Notes: generated by a model from the letters alone, not told the origin. DNA of 12,849 bases from an uncultured Rhodospirillales bacterium (GCA_903904805.1 CAIVDX010000739.1:1-12849), one strand, 5' to 3'; counted from the stretch's first letter, positions 1 to 6,838 are shown. Program-made: numbers and translations.

Positions 1-661
1 GGCGGGTGATGCCATCGAGGAAGCAGTCGGGGATCGGGGTGTGCACTTCGCCGTCGAACACGAAGAAGATGTTGGCGCCGGTGGATTCCGCGATGCGGCC
101 GCGATAGTCGAGCATCATCGCATCGGTCCAGCCTTCGGCCTCGACGGCGTGTTTGGACAGGGTGCCGATCATGTAGAGGCCGGCGGCCTTGGCGGCGGTG
201 GGGGCGGTGTCTGGCGCGGGGCGCTTCCAGGGGGCCCAGCCCAGGCGGATGCCCTTCATCTTGTCGGCGCCGAAATAGCTGGGCCATTCCCAGCACGCAA
301 TGGCGACATGGATGGTGGTGAGCTGCGCGGAGACGGCGAGCATTTCGGTGCCGCGCCAGGCGATCGGGCGGACATAGGCGTCCGTCAGATTGTTGGCGGC
401 GAGGACCTCGATGCAGGCGGCGTCAATCTCGTCGGCGGTGTAGGGCAGATCGAAGCCGAGGATCCTGCCGGAATTGATCAGCCGGTCGGTGTGTTCGCGC
501 AGCTTGAAGATGTTGCCGGCATAGGCGCGCTCGCCCTCGAAGACCGAGGAGGCGTAGTGCAGGCCGTGCGTGAGGACATGGATCTTGGCATCGCGCCAGG
601 GGACGAGCTTGCCGTCCATCCAGATCACGCCGTCACGGTCATCGAAAGGAATGAGCGCCAT
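1..661 (-). CDS. ilvE: Branched-chain amino acid aminotransferase, 3' end outside window
   Basis: Cytoplasmic PLP-dependent class IV aminotransferase that interconverts Val, Leu and Ile with their 2-oxo acids using glutamate/2-oxoglutarate. The visible 220 codons read without a stop from ATG at 661 to the left edge, so about 80-90 C-terminal residues are missing. Recognisable family blocks are HGLHYASSVFEGERAY (residues 32-47), the PLP-lysine block PTAAKAAGLY with Lys158, and GRIAESTGANIFF (188-200), followed by the TPIPDCFLDGITR stretch. The start fits the usual N-terminus of the family and has AGGGAG a few bases upstream. It is divergent from the petP-like regulator and shares a 91-base spacer with it. 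A good sigma70-type promoter (701-729) precedes it, overlapped by a palindrome, so control by the neighbouring MarR protein is plausible. Family assignment is secure; the substrate range within class IV is inferred. Confidence 0.95.
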   Translation of the reverse strand, partial: MALIPFDDRDGVIWMDGKLVPWRDAKIHVLTHGLHYASSVFEGERAYAGNIFKLREHTDRLINSGRILGFDLPYTADEIDAACIEVLAANNLTDAYVRPIAWRGTEMLAVSAQLTTIHVAIACWEWPSYFGADKMKGIRLGWAPWKRPAPDTAPTAAKAAGLYMIGTLSKHAVEAEGWTDAMMLDYRGRIAESTGANIFFVFDGEVHTPIPDCFLDGITR

Positions 662-700
662 ACCTGGCTCCCTGCGCAAGATTGTTGCTGTTGGACGCGA

Positions 701-729
701 TAAATAGAAGGGACTTGCATTTAAGTCAA
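701..729 (-). promoter_or_regulatory. Predicted sigma70-type promoter of ilvE
   Basis: Read on the minus strand, TTGACT (729-724) is followed by exactly 17 bases and then TATTTA (706-701). That is five of six -35 matches and four of six -10 matches to the consensus. Transcription would begin near 694, about 33 bases before the ilvE ATG. It is the best promoter match in the window apart from a lone TATAAT at 8235. It has not been tested experimentally. Confidence 0.6.
712..727. promoter_or_regulatory. Palindrome GACTT-N6-AAGTC, candidate MarR operator
   Basis: Perfect 5-base arms (712-716 and 723-727) are separated by six bases. The element covers part of the ilvE -35 and most of the spacer. 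It lies 25 bases upstream of the MarR-family start codon. MarR dimers bind short palindromes of about this size, usually at their own divergent promoters. Binding by the product of 753-1349 is inferred from position only. Confidence 0.45.
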
Positions 730-752
730 TATCGCTGTCTTATGCTGGCACC

Positions 753-1349
753 ATGTCAGACATGTCCGAGACGAAGGGCAACGTGACCAAGGGCGCGTTC
801 GGCCCAGCTGACCAGAAGGTTGGCACACAGGCGGGGGGAACCAAGGCGGGTGCGAACCTGCTGTTCCTGCGCGAGGACGAAATGCGTCTGGCGCAGGACA
901 TGCTGTTCTTCGCCTATCGTGATTTCACCAATGCCGCCGACGTGGTGCTTGAGGAGCTTGGCTTCGGGCGCGCGCATCATCGCGCGCTGCATTTCATCGG
1001 CCGGCGGCCGGGCATCACCGTCTCCGATCTGCTGGCCCTGCTGCGGATCACCAAGCAGTCGCTGGCGCGGGTGCTCTCGGTGCTGGTGGAGAGCGGCTAT
1101 GTGGCGCAGGTGCCGGGGCCGGAGGATCGGCGGCAGCGTCTGCTGAGCCTGACGCCATCGGGCCAGGCGCTGGAGCGGCGGCTGTTCGAGCGGCAGCGGG
1201 AGCGGCTGGTGGCGGCCTATCATGATGCCGGCGGCGGTGCCGTGGAGGGGTTTCGGCAGGTGCTGCGGGGCATCATGGACGATGAGGCGCGCGCCTTTCT
1301 CGATGAGGCCGAGGCCGCGGCGCGGGAGCCGCGCGCCCGGCCGGCCTGA
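753..1349 (+). CDS. petP: MarR-family transcriptional regulator, PetP-like
   Basis: A 198-residue winged-helix DNA-binding protein expected to act as a dimer in the cytoplasm. The MarR core runs from about residue 45 to 160: a helix around LAQDMLFFAYRDF, the recognition-helix region ITKQSLARVLSVLVESGYV (99-117), and the wing GPEDRRQRLLSLTPSG (122-137) with its conserved DRR and LT residues. The first 40 residues are low in complexity and probably disordered. The next gene, an OmpR-type regulator, starts five bases after the stop. MarR followed by OmpR-type regulator matches the petP-petR pair known from Rhodobacter capsulatus, which is why I use the symbol; orthology is inferred from family and order. 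There is no clear Shine-Dalgarno upstream of the ATG, and TATGCT at 741-746 would place transcription start at or next to the ATG. The ATG at 762 is an alternative. Confidence 0.88.
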   Translation: MSDMSETKGNVTKGAFGPADQKVGTQAGGTKAGANLLFLREDEMRLAQDMLFFAYRDFTNAADVVLEELGFGRAHHRALHFIGRRPGITVSDLLALLRITKQSLARVLSVLVESGYVAQVPGPEDRRQRLLSLTPSGQALERRLFERQRERLVAAYHDAGGGAVEGFRQVLRGIMDDEARAFLDEAEAAAREPRARPA

Positions 1350-1354
1350 GCGCG

Positions 1355-2053
1355 ATGCCGGACACCCCGCATGTGCTCGTGGTGGACGACGATGCGCGGC
1401 TGCGCAGCTTGCTCTCCCGCTATCTGTCGTCGGAGGGCTTTCTGGTGACCGCCGCCGCGTCGGCCGCGGAGGCGCGCGAGCATCTGGCGATGATGCATCC
1501 GGATCTGCTGGTGCTGGATGTGATGATGCCGAGCGAGGACGGGCTGTCGCTCACCCAGTCTTTGCGGGCGGAGCGCGCGGATCCGCCGATTTTGCTGCTG
1601 ACCGCGCGTGGGGCGCCGGAGGATCGCATCGCCGGGTTCGAGGCCGGGGCGGATGATTATCTGGCCAAGCCGTTCGAGCCGCGCGAGCTGGCGCTGCGCA
1701 TTCGCGCGATGCTGCGCCGTGCGGCGCCGGTGCAGGTGGCAGCGGTGAGCGCCATGCCGCTGAAGCTGGGCGCGTTGAGCTTCGACATCGCGCGCGCCGA
1801 GTTGCTTGGCCCGTCCGGCCCCATCCATCTGACATCGGGCGAGCGGGCGCTGCTGAGCGCCTTGGCGGAGCATGCCGGCGAGACTCTCTCACGCGAGGCG
1901 CTGGCCGCCGGCATGGGCATGGATGACAGCTCCGAGCGGGCGATCGATGTGCAGATCACCCGACTGCGGCGCAAGTTCGAACCGGACCCGCGCGAGCCGC
2001 GCTTTCTGCACACGGTGCGTGGGCGCGGCTACATGCTGATGCCGGGCAGCTGA
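1355..2053 (+). CDS. petR: OmpR/PhoB-family response regulator, PetR-like
   Basis: A 232-residue two-component response regulator. The receiver domain (about 5-118) shows the acidic pocket VVDDDAR (9-15), phospho-acceptor Asp55 in LVLDVMMP, switch Thr83 in LLLTARG and Lys105 in YLAKPFEPREL. The C-terminal winged-helix domain (about 134-230) has HLTSGERALLSALAEHAGET, the recognition-helix region IDVQITRLRRKFE and the terminal HTVRGRGYML hairpin. All key residues are present, so it should be functional. It lies between a MarR regulator five bases upstream and a sensor kinase two bases downstream, so the three are almost certainly one transcript. The gene pair resembles petP-petR of R. capsulatus, where PetR was reported as needed for cytochrome bc1-dependent growth. 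Its target here cannot be read from the sequence. Confidence 0.93.
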   Translation: MPDTPHVLVVDDDARLRSLLSRYLSSEGFLVTAAASAAEAREHLAMMHPDLLVLDVMMPSEDGLSLTQSLRAERADPPILLLTARGAPEDRIAGFEAGADDYLAKPFEPRELALRIRAMLRRAAPVQVAAVSAMPLKLGALSFDIARAELLGPSGPIHLTSGERALLSALAEHAGETLSREALAAGMGMDDSSERAIDVQITRLRRKFEPDPREPRFLHTVRGRGYMLMPGS

Positions 2054-2055
2054 GA

Positions 2056-3393
2056 ATGCGCGGCCCGCTGTGGGTGAACCGGCTGCTGCGCAGGCTCGTT
2101 CCCCGCTCGCTGCTTGGGCGCAGCCTGCTGATGATCCTGCTGCCGCTGGTGCTGCTGCAGCTGGTTGCACTGCGCATTTTTTACGGTGGCCATCTGGATG
2201 TGCTGTCGCGCCGCATGGCCGATGCGATTGCCGGCGAAATCGGCTACACCATCGAGCTGCTCGACAGATTTCCCGGTCCGGACGATCGCAACTGGGTGCT
2301 TTCGGGCGCCGCCAGCCAATTCGATCTCGCCATGCGCCTCGAGCCCGGCGCGACACTGCCGAAACAGGGCCGTGTCAATGTGCTCGGCCCGTTCGACGAC
2401 GATCTGGCGACGGCGATCGAGGAGCGCATCCACCGGCCTTATGCGATGGACTGGGACTGGGCCGGCGATCCCCGTTCGGTGCTGATCCGCGTGCAGATGC
2501 CGCAAGGCGTGCTCGACATCGAGGCGCCGCGCAAGCGGCTTTACATTTCCACCGTGTATTTCTTCATTTTCTGGCTGTTGGGCACGTCGGCCGTGGTGTT
2601 CGCCATCGCCGCCGCCTTCATGCGCAATCAGGTGCGCGCGATCCGCCGGCTGGCCGCGGCGGCCGAGGCGTTCGGCATGGGCCGCGATGTCGGCGCGATC
2701 CGTCCGGAAGGGGCGAGCGAGGTGCGCCAGGCGGCGGCGGCGTTCAACCGCATGCGCGAGCGGGTGATGCGCTTTCTCGCCCAGCGCACCGAGATGCTGG
2801 CGGGCGTGTCGCATGACCTGCGCACGCCGCTCACCCGGCTGCGGCTCGCGCTGGCGGTGCTGCCCCGGCATGACGAGGAGGATGTCGCCGAAATCGAGGC
2901 GATGGAGACCGACATCGACGAGATGGAGCGAATGATCGGCGGCTATCTCTCGTTCGCGCGTGGCGAGGGGGCGGAGCAGGCGCAGGCGACGGACCTCTCT
3001 GCCCTGCTCAACGATATCGCGGTGCGTGCGCGCCGTGCCGGGGCGAGCATCGATCTCGACGCGCCGCCGGAACTGATGCTGAAATTGCGGGTGGACGCGA
3101 TGCGCCGGGCGATCACCAACCTGGTCGATAATGCGCGGCGGCATGCGCGCAGCATCGCTCTCTCGGCGCAGGATGCCGGTGGCGCGGTCTATGTGACGGT
3201 GGATGATAACGGGCCGGGCATCCCGCCGGAGCAGCGCGAGGCGGTATTTCGACCCTTCGAACGCGGGCCGTCGGGCGGCACCGGGCTGGGGCTGACCATC
3301 GCGCGCGACATTGTGCGGGCGCATGGCGGGGAGATTTTGCTGGAGGAGTCGCCGCTGGGCGGGCTGCGGGCTCGGGTGCGGTTGCCGGTTTAG
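2056..3393 (+). CDS. EnvZ-type membrane sensor histidine kinase
   Basis: A 445-residue inner-membrane kinase, presumably the partner of the response regulator ending two bases upstream. In order: a basic N-terminus; a membrane segment at about 22-43; a periplasmic sensor region of about 120 residues (44-164) with no recognised fold; a second membrane segment (about 165-189); HAMP (about 190-243); an H-box with VSHDLRTPLTRL and phospho-accepting His253; an N-box NLVDNARRHA (355-364); a G1 box VDDNGPGIP (382-390); an F-box VFRPFERG; and a G2 box GGTGLGLTIARDIV (407-420). All catalytic motifs are intact. The rich, short-spaced architecture is that of the EnvZ/OmpB class. ATG at 2056 is chosen because it follows the upstream stop directly and gives a positively charged start before the first membrane helix. 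The ligand or stress sensed is unknown. Confidence 0.93.
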   Translation: MRGPLWVNRLLRRLVPRSLLGRSLLMILLPLVLLQLVALRIFYGGHLDVLSRRMADAIAGEIGYTIELLDRFPGPDDRNWVLSGAASQFDLAMRLEPGATLPKQGRVNVLGPFDDDLATAIEERIHRPYAMDWDWAGDPRSVLIRVQMPQGVLDIEAPRKRLYISTVYFFIFWLLGTSAVVFAIAAAFMRNQVRAIRRLAAAAEAFGMGRDVGAIRPEGASEVRQAAAAFNRMRERVMRFLAQRTEMLAGVSHDLRTPLTRLRLALAVLPRHDEEDVAEIEAMETDIDEMERMIGGYLSFARGEGAEQAQATDLSALLNDIAVRARRAGASIDLDAPPELMLKLRVDAMRRAITNLVDNARRHARSIALSAQDAGGAVYVTVDDNGPGIPPEQREAVFRPFERGPSGGTGLGLTIARDIVRAHGGEILLEESPLGGLRARVRLPV

Positions 3394-3401
3394 GGAAGCG
3401 C

Positions 3402-3423
3402 GTTCTTTTTTGAAAAAAAGAAC
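3402..3423. terminator. A/T-rich hairpin after the kinase gene, candidate terminator or repeat
   Basis: GTTCTTTTTT (3402-3411) can pair with AAAAAAGAAC (3414-3423) nine bases after the kinase stop. The stem contains U and A runs in both directions and is followed by CAAAAACG. This could stop transcription of the regulator operon. I recall similar elements between genes in Acetobacteraceae, so it may be a dispersed repeat; I cannot confirm that from this window, where I found no second copy. Confidence 0.5.
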
Positions 3424-3453
3424 CAAAAACGTTTGCTTGCTGGGTTCACGCGG

Positions 3454-3482
3454 TTGCCAGGCGCGCGATAAGGCCGGATAGT
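3454..3482 (+). promoter_or_regulatory. Predicted sigma70-type promoter of the MFS transporter
   Basis: TTGCCA (3454-3459, five of six matches) is followed by 17 bases and GATAGT (3477-3482, four of six). Transcription would start near 3489, leaving a leader of about 18 bases that contains the GGGGGA ribosome-binding site. Its place after the candidate terminator supports a separate transcription unit for the transporter and probably the peroxidase. Confidence 0.45.
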
Positions 3483-3506
3483 TCTGCCCAAGGCGGGGGA
3501 CTGGAC

Positions 3507-4865
3507 ATGACGCAGAAAATCAATGTCACTGATCTGATCGATGAGCGGCCGATGTCGACGCTGCAGGTCGCAACCGTTGCGATCTGCGGGTTGGTCAATC
3601 TGCTCGATGGCATGGACAGCCAGTCGATCGGCGTTGCGGCGCCGCTGATCGCCAAATCCCTGGCGCTGCCGATGAGCAGTTTCGGGCCGGTGTTCTCCGC
3701 CGCCCTGCTGGGGGCGGCGGTGGGCGCGCTGAGCTTCGGACCGATCGGCGACCGCATCGGGCGGCGGCGGCTGCTGGCGATCGCGGCCTTCACCTTCGGC
3801 GCGTTCACCCTGCTGACCGCGTGGGCGAGCGACTACTACACCCTGCTGCTGTTTCGTTTCCTCGCCGGCATTGGGCTGGGCGGGGCGACGCCGTGTTTCA
3901 TTACGCTGACCTCGGAATATTCGCCGCGGCGTCTGCGCGCGACTTTGGTGGGGCTGCTGTGGGCCTGCTACCCGCTGGGCGGCATGATCGGCGGGATGGT
4001 GAATGCCTGGGTGCTGAGCCATCTCGGCTGGCCGACGATCTTCTGGATCGGCGGCATCCTGCCGTTCCTGGTGGGGGCTCTGGTGCTGCGGGTGGTGCCG
4101 GAATCGGTGCGCTTCCTGATGGCGCGCAATGCGCCGGCAGAGCGTGTGCGCGGCATCATGATGCGGATGTATCCCGAGTTGGGACGCGCCGGGATCGTGT
4201 TCACCGCGCGGGAGGAGCACATCACCGGTGTGACGGTGGCTCGGCTGTTCACCGAGGGGCGCGCCTTCAGCACCACGCTGATCTGGATCGCGCAGTTTGT
4301 CGGCTTCGGCGCGCTGGCGGTGGCGGTGCTGTGGGCGCCGACGCTGATCAACATGTCCGGCCTGGACCACTCGACCGCCTCGATCGTGATCGCGGCGATG
4401 GGCGCGGGCGGCTTCATTGGCAACTCGCTGTCGGGCAAGATTCTCGACAAGGTGGGCATTCTCAAAGGCGCGGTGCCGGCGCTGGTGGGGGGTGCGCTGG
4501 CCACCGCGGGGCTGGGCTATTTCGCCGGCAACGCGCCGATGGCGAGCCTGTGCGGCGCGTTGTGCAACGGGTTGATCGGTCTGGGCGTGACCAGCACCAT
4601 CGTGATCTGCTCGGCGATCTATCCAACGGCGATCCGCTCCACCGGGGTGGGCTGGGCGATGGGGCTGGGGCGCGCGGGGCAGGTTGTCGCGCCGTTGATC
4701 ACCGGTGCCACGTTGGCCTGGGGCTGGAGCCCGGCGCAGATGCTGGCGCTGATGGCGCTGGCCCCACTGATCGGCGCGCTGGCGATGCTGGTGCTGTTCC
4801 TGAATCTGCGCACCGGCGGCCAGGGCAAAACCGGCTGGCGGCCGGAGTTGGCGACGGAGACCTGA
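3507..4865 (+). CDS. MFS transporter, aromatic acid:H+ symporter (AAHS) type
   Basis: A 452-residue inner-membrane secondary transporter with about twelve predicted helices. The AAHS signature DGxD lies in the first helix (DGMD, residues 34-37, in NLLDGMDSQSIGVAAP); in PcaK-type proteins both aspartates are needed for transport. The MFS loop 2-3 signature is GPIGDRIGRRRLL (78-90). A central cytoplasmic loop (about 205-250) ends in VARLFTEGRAFST. The likely substrate is an aromatic or similar carboxylate taken up with a proton, but no ring-cleavage or degradation gene is nearby to name it. GGGGGA lies seven bases before the ATG. The secreted peroxidase follows after 91 bases on the same strand and may be cotranscribed. 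Family placement is confident; the substrate is not. Confidence 0.9.
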   Translation: MTQKINVTDLIDERPMSTLQVATVAICGLVNLLDGMDSQSIGVAAPLIAKSLALPMSSFGPVFSAALLGAAVGALSFGPIGDRIGRRRLLAIAAFTFGAFTLLTAWASDYYTLLLFRFLAGIGLGGATPCFITLTSEYSPRRLRATLVGLLWACYPLGGMIGGMVNAWVLSHLGWPTIFWIGGILPFLVGALVLRVVPESVRFLMARNAPAERVRGIMMRMYPELGRAGIVFTAREEHITGVTVARLFTEGRAFSTTLIWIAQFVGFGALAVAVLWAPTLINMSGLDHSTASIVIAAMGAGGFIGNSLSGKILDKVGILKGAVPALVGGALATAGLGYFAGNAPMASLCGALCNGLIGLGVTSTIVICSAIYPTAIRSTGVGWAMGLGRAGQVVAPLITGATLAWGWSPAQMLALMALAPLIGALAMLVLFLNLRTGGQGKTGWRPELATET

Positions 4866-4944
4866 TCCGGCGCGGCTTCGGTGTGAAAGATGGGGTGCAC
4901 CGATTGGCAATGGCTGAGCCGCCCCCATGTCACCGGTTGGACAT

Positions 4945-4950
4945 AGGGGA
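4945..4950 (+). promoter_or_regulatory. Ribosome-binding site deciding the peroxidase start
   Basis: AGGGGA stands six bases before ATG 4957. An earlier in-frame ATG at 4927 has no such site and would put ten extra polar residues before the signal peptide. The later start is therefore preferred. Confidence 0.7.
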
Positions 4951-4956
4951 ACGCTG

Positions 4957-5937
4957 ATGTCGCACCGCCTGATCGCCGCTGGCCTGCTGCTGTTGTCAGT
5001 CCCGTGTGCCACGCAGGCGCAGGATCGGCCTGTCGCCGAGCAATTATATGACCTGATCGCCGCGCAGCAGCCGCACCCGACACCGGGTCGGCGCATCAAC
5101 CACATCAACGGCCAGGTGTTCGAGGGCAGTTTCACCGCCAGCCCGGCCGCGGCGACGTTGAGCGCGGCGACGGTGCTGCAGGGCGGCGCGGTGCCGTTGG
5201 TGATGCGCTTCTCCAACACCGGCGGCGATCCGGACCGGCCGGACAACGCGCCCGGCTCGGCGGTCCGCGGTTTTGCGATGAGCTTTATGCCGGCCGATGG
5301 CGCGGGCGTCGATCTGATGACGATCAATTCGCCGATCTTCGCGACCAGGACGCCCGCTGATTTCGTGGCGTTCAACCAGGCGGTGATGGCCAGCGGCCCG
5401 ACGGCGCCGGAGCCGAAGCCGGTTGCCGCCTGGCTCGCCGCGCATCCCGAGACGCGCGCCTTCGTGGCCTTTCCCAAGCCGATGCCGGCGAGCTACGCGA
5501 CGGAGGAGTATTGGGCGATCCACGCTTATCGCTTCACCAACGCCGCGGGGGCTGTGCATTTTGTGCGCTTCCACGTGGTGCCCGAGGCCGGCGTGGTGGT
5601 GCTGACCCCGGAACAGGCCAAGGATGCCCCGCCGCACGGGCTGCTTGACGACATCCGCACGCGCGTCGCCGCCGGTCCGGTCGGGTTTCACCTGATCGCG
5701 CAGGTGGCCGAGCCCGGCGATGTGACCTCCGACCCGACCGTGCAATGGCCAGCGGACCGACCGACCGTCGAGCTCGGCCGCATCGTGGTGACCAGGGCGG
5801 TGGCCGACAACGCGGCGGCGGAGAAGTCGATCGGCTTCCTGCCCAACAAGTCGGTGCCCGGCTGGGCGCCTTCGGACGATCCGTTCCTGGCGGTCCGCGC
5901 TGGGGTTTACGGCGTGGCCTATCCGCGGCGGCAATAG
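4957..5937 (+). CDS. Secreted catalase-related haem peroxidase (SrpA-like)
   Basis: A 326-residue minimal catalase-fold protein, much shorter than a true catalase of about 480 residues or more. Residues 1-22 form a signal peptide with a likely cut near TQAQ, so the enzyme acts in the periplasm or outside the cell. Visible haem-site elements are distal His49 in NHINGQVFEGSFT, Arg84 in MRFSNTGG, VRGFAMSF (103-110), Asn124 in TINSPIF, the late catalase block DPTVQWPADRPTVELGRI (259-276), and proximal Tyr318 with Arg314 in AVRAGVYGV. Members of this subfamily mostly use hydrogen peroxide to oxidise organic substrates rather than dismutate it; that role is inferred here. It follows the AAHS transporter by 91 bases. 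Its last 19 bases overlap the end of the convergent broken PEP-CTERM gene. Confidence 0.88.
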   Translation: MSHRLIAAGLLLLSVPCATQAQDRPVAEQLYDLIAAQQPHPTPGRRINHINGQVFEGSFTASPAAATLSAATVLQGGAVPLVMRFSNTGGDPDRPDNAPGSAVRGFAMSFMPADGAGVDLMTINSPIFATRTPADFVAFNQAVMASGPTAPEPKPVAAWLAAHPETRAFVAFPKPMPASYATEEYWAIHAYRFTNAAGAVHFVRFHVVPEAGVVVLTPEQAKDAPPHGLLDDIRTRVAAGPVGFHLIAQVAEPGDVTSDPTVQWPADRPTVELGRIVVTRAVADNAAAEKSIGFLPNKSVPGWAPSDDPFLAVRAGVYGVAYPRRQ

Positions 5938-6611
5938 GCCCGGCGGGCGCGGCGCAGCAGAACCAGCAGCGCGAGGGACGGCAGCGCCAGTTCCCAGCTT
6001 GGCGTTTCGGGAATGGCGGGCTGCAGGCTGGCGCCGGTGCTGATCGTGGTGAGCGGCACCAGGCTTACGGAATCGAGCTGGATCCAGGCGGGATCGTCAT
6101 AGCCGGCAAAGCTGATCAGGGTGGAGGCGGCGCTGGCCGTCACGTCGAACGACTATTCGGTGTAGTGGTCGTTCGCGGCGTTCCGGCTGGCGGTGAGGTT
6201 GTGCTGGTTCAGCACGATGGTGTTGCCGAAGCTGGCGATCATGCCGTTCGGGCCGTCATCGGCGGCTGAGAGGAAGAAGCTGAAATCGTAGGTCTGGCCG
6301 GGCGTGGTGGCGACATATTGGCTGAGAATGTCGTTGTTGCCGGAGCCGAACATGAAGAAGTTGGTGCCGGCGAGGGCCTCATTGCCCACGCCCAGCCCGC
6401 CCGGCTCGACACCGGCGAAGAACCACAGGCTGGCGCGGGTCCATTGCCAGTCCGCCGGCGCGCCGTTGGTGACGGCGGTGAAGGTGCCGTTCTGGACCAG
6501 ATTGACCGTGGCGCGCGCGGGTGCGGCACCCAGTATGGCCGCGATCAGTCCTGCCACCCCAAGGCGCCTGCCCCATCGGCCTGCACCACGCGTCCCACAC
6601 CGATTCATCAT
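5919..6611 (-). pseudogene. PEP-CTERM surface protein gene interrupted by in-frame TAG
   Basis: One continuous reading frame of 231 codons encodes an exported beta-sandwich protein but carries TAG at codon 153 (6155-6153). Before it are a signal peptide ending near APARA and a body beginning NLVQNGTFTAV, running to NAANDHYTE. Directly after it, in the same frame, the protein continues SFDVTASAASTLISFAGYDD and DPAWIQLDSVSLVP. Homologous proteins generally have Tyr at such a spot (YTEYSF-like), so a one-base TAC/TAT to TAG change is the simplest explanation. The sorting tail is also worn: IPETPSW instead of IPEPxxW, then a hydrophobic stretch and RRARR. The start ATG 6611 follows GGGAG; ATG 6608 and GTG 6623 are alternatives. 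The 3' end overlaps the peroxidase gene by 19 bases. It could still make a 152-residue secreted fragment without an anchor. Confidence 0.75.
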
Positions 6612-6647
6612 ACCCGCTCCCACGACCAGGTGGCGATCTGCCGATGC

Positions 6648-6679
6648 ACGACCACAACCTTAGGTTATAACATGGTCGT
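6648..6679. repeat. Inverted repeat ACGACCA-N18-TGGTCGT with inner palindrome
   Basis: Seven-base arms at 6648-6654 and 6673-6679 flank AACC-TTA-GGTT (6656-6666). A third copy of ACGACCA lies at 6622-6628, next to the start of the broken PEP-CTERM gene. The set occupies the presumed promoter or leader of that gene and could be an operator or a structured leader. No other element in the window explains it. Confidence 0.5.
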
Positions 6680-6696
6680 CTCATAGCATGGGATTT

Positions 6697-6713
6697 TTAT
6701 CGTTTCATGATAA
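6697..6713. repeat. Small inverted repeat TTATC-N7-GATAA
   Basis: Five-base arms surround GTTTCAT in an AT-rich patch of the 6612-6838 spacer. The whole spacer (227 bases) shows no gene on either strand. Function is unknown, and the element is short enough to be chance in AT-rich DNA. Confidence 0.3.
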
Positions 6714-6779
6714 TTTTTACGGCGGCTGGGTGGTCACCCCACCGAGGACCTGGGCTCGCCGAGCGGCCGACACGACAGC

Positions 6780-6811
6780 GCCCGCCACCGCCGTTTCGGG
6801 CGATGGCGGGC
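6780..6811 (-). terminator. Strong GC hairpin downstream of PEP-CTERM gene 6839-7606
   Basis: A 13-base stem with one mismatch (GCCCGCCA arm at 6780-6787, TGGCGGGC at 6804-6811, continued inward by CGCC/GGCG) closes on a short GTTTC loop. It begins 28 bases after the stop of the minus-strand gene. No U tract follows on either strand, so it may act as a transcript-end stabiliser or a factor-dependent stop rather than a classical intrinsic terminator. Confidence 0.4.
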
Positions 6812-6838
6812 GTGATACTGAAGGAAAAGCGGAAGGGG

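Noticed and set aside
41..703. Plus-strand frame of 220 codons at the left edge
   Set aside because: The minus strand reads as IlvE with PLP-lysine block and family signatures. The plus frame is a Gly/Asp-rich shadow.
2029..3426. Open frame of 465 codons opposite the sensor kinase
   Set aside because: The plus strand encodes a complete histidine kinase with all boxes. The antisense product is a low-complexity Arg/His/Gln string.
3390..5477. Open frame of 695 codons on the minus strand
   Set aside because: It lies opposite the MFS transporter and peroxidase genes, both with clear family motifs. Its product is rich in Arg, Gln and His without any domain, typical of antisense frames in GC-rich DNA.
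5919..6623. Two separate small genes instead of one broken gene
   Set aside because: Both pieces share one frame with nothing between them but a single TAG. The second has no start signal or signal peptide and continues the beta-sandwich of the first into the sorting tail.
6612..6838. Insertion-sequence remnant in the spacer
   Set aside because: The inverted repeats here are short and internal. There are no transposase fragments and no flanking target duplications.
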